Assembly (NCBI GenBank): GCA_013812565.1
Contig: JACCTF010000796.1
Location: forward strand, 1-5,703
Length of the DNA: 5,703 bases
Source: Pyrinomonadaceae bacterium
Lineage (GTDB): Bacteria; Acidobacteriota; Blastocatellia; Pyrinomonadales; Pyrinomonadaceae
Direction of reading: 5' to 3'
Positions 5,263 to 5,703 of the stretch are shown here, piece after piece (within the stretch, counting starts at the first letter, position 1; every line of letters begins with the position of its first letter). The notes beneath the pieces were generated by a model that worked only from the letters and a program-made list of their open reading frames with translations, had not been told where the DNA came from and ran no database searches. The position numbers were made by a program, and so were the translations under genes.

Positions 5263-5703
5263 ATGAAACTGAAGCTGTTGATATGCTGCGCCTGGCTCCT
5301 TGTACCTTTGATTTGCTGCTGGACAAGTTTTCTACCAATCGTTGAGACGAGCGTTCATGCTTCAAGTGAGTCACTCTCCAAGCTGACAGAGTTGACCGAG
5401 AGCGTTCAAGACCCGACCCCTAAAGGGGATGCTGCCAAGGGCAAGAAGGTCGATTACAAACGTGACATCCAGCCGATACTTAAAACTTCATGCTACGCGT
5501 GTCACGTTGGAGAGAAGGCCCAGGCAGAGTTGCGGCTGGATACGAAAGCAGGAGCGCTGAAGGGTGGGGTGAGTGGACCGGCGATCATCGCAGGCAACAG
5601 CAAAGAGAGCTTGCTGATGCAGCGCGTGCACGGGGAAGGTGGCGGGATGCGGATGCCACCGGGCGGGCAGCTATCAAAGGAGCAGTTAGGGCTGCTTGCC
5701 GCC
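5263..5703 (+). CDS. PSCyt1 (Planctomycete-type cytochrome c) domain protein, N-terminal part
   Basis: The frame is open to the last base, giving 147 residues of a longer protein. A short basic start and a hydrophobic segment (about 5-26) with a possible cleavage after VHA (33) indicate export; four Cys (8, 9, 18, 19) in this segment are unusual. After a polar linker, the PSCyt1 domain begins at VDYKRDIQPIL (63-73). The heme-binding CYACH (77-81) supplies the covalent thioethers and axial His, followed by AELRLDTKAGALKGGVSGPAI (88-108, typical of the domain), a serine-leucine-rich block, and MRMPPGGQLSKEQL (129-142), whose Met is a candidate second axial ligand. In related proteins DUF1549 and DUF1553 domains follow; whether they do here cannot be seen. 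The likely role is electron transfer or oxidation in the periplasm, perhaps with the nearby PQQ dehydrogenase, which is inference. AAGGGG at 5253-5258 lies just before the ATG. Repeat copy B is immediately upstream. Confidence 0.85.
   Translation, partial: MKLKLLICCAWLLVPLICCWTSFLPIVETSVHASSESLSKLTELTESVQDPTPKGDAAKGKKVDYKRDIQPILKTSCYACHVGEKAQAELRLDTKAGALKGGVSGPAIIAGNSKESLLMQRVHGEGGGMRMPPGGQLSKEQLGLLAA

Overview
This 5.7 kb window looks like chromosomal DNA of a free-living, probably soil or sediment bacterium. The gene set is a BNR-repeat sialidase-like protein, an exported sorbosone-dehydrogenase-type PQQ propeller, a Tat-exported NHL propeller, and a Planctomycete-type cytochrome c (PSCyt1) protein. 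Together with moderate GC and short G/C-rich heptamer arrays between genes, it fits Acidobacteriota best (Blastocatellia-like), with Planctomycetota or Verrucomicrobiota as alternatives. This assignment is inference from gene content, not from a marker gene. No rRNA, tRNA, CRISPR array, transposase or phage structural gene is visible.

Layout. 1-606 (+) is the 3' part of a sialidase-family gene. It converges on 720-2111 (-), a complete PQQ-dependent sugar (sorbosone-type) dehydrogenase. The gap between them is almost filled by a repeat element (597-720) with tandem heptamer arms. 2112-2434 is a divergent intergenic region with a 9-bp tandem repeat and an inverted repeat. 2435-2725 (+) is a small uncharacterised protein of 96 aa. 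2942-3586 (+) is a DUF892/YciF-type ferritin-like protein, closed by a very strong intrinsic terminator (3628-3674). 3675-4084 is a mostly empty leader. 4085-5134 (+) is a six-bladed NHL propeller with a twin-arginine signal. A second copy of the repeat element (5150-5228) follows, and then a PSCyt1 cytochrome gene (5263 onward) runs off the window end.

Functionally, four of the six genes encode proteins that act or probably act outside the cytoplasm, three of them beta-propellers. This suggests periplasmic oxidation or breakdown of sugars and glycoconjugates: glycan trimming, PQQ-linked sugar oxidation, a c-type cytochrome partner and a propeller of unknown ligand. No single operon joins them; gene orientations and intergenic lengths argue for several transcription units. 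The two genes in the middle (small protein and DUF892) look like a separate, stress-related insertion in this theme.

The most unusual item is the dispersed, heptamer-armed element present twice in the window. Its copies share a conserved core, and one copy supplies the stop codon of the sialidase-like gene.
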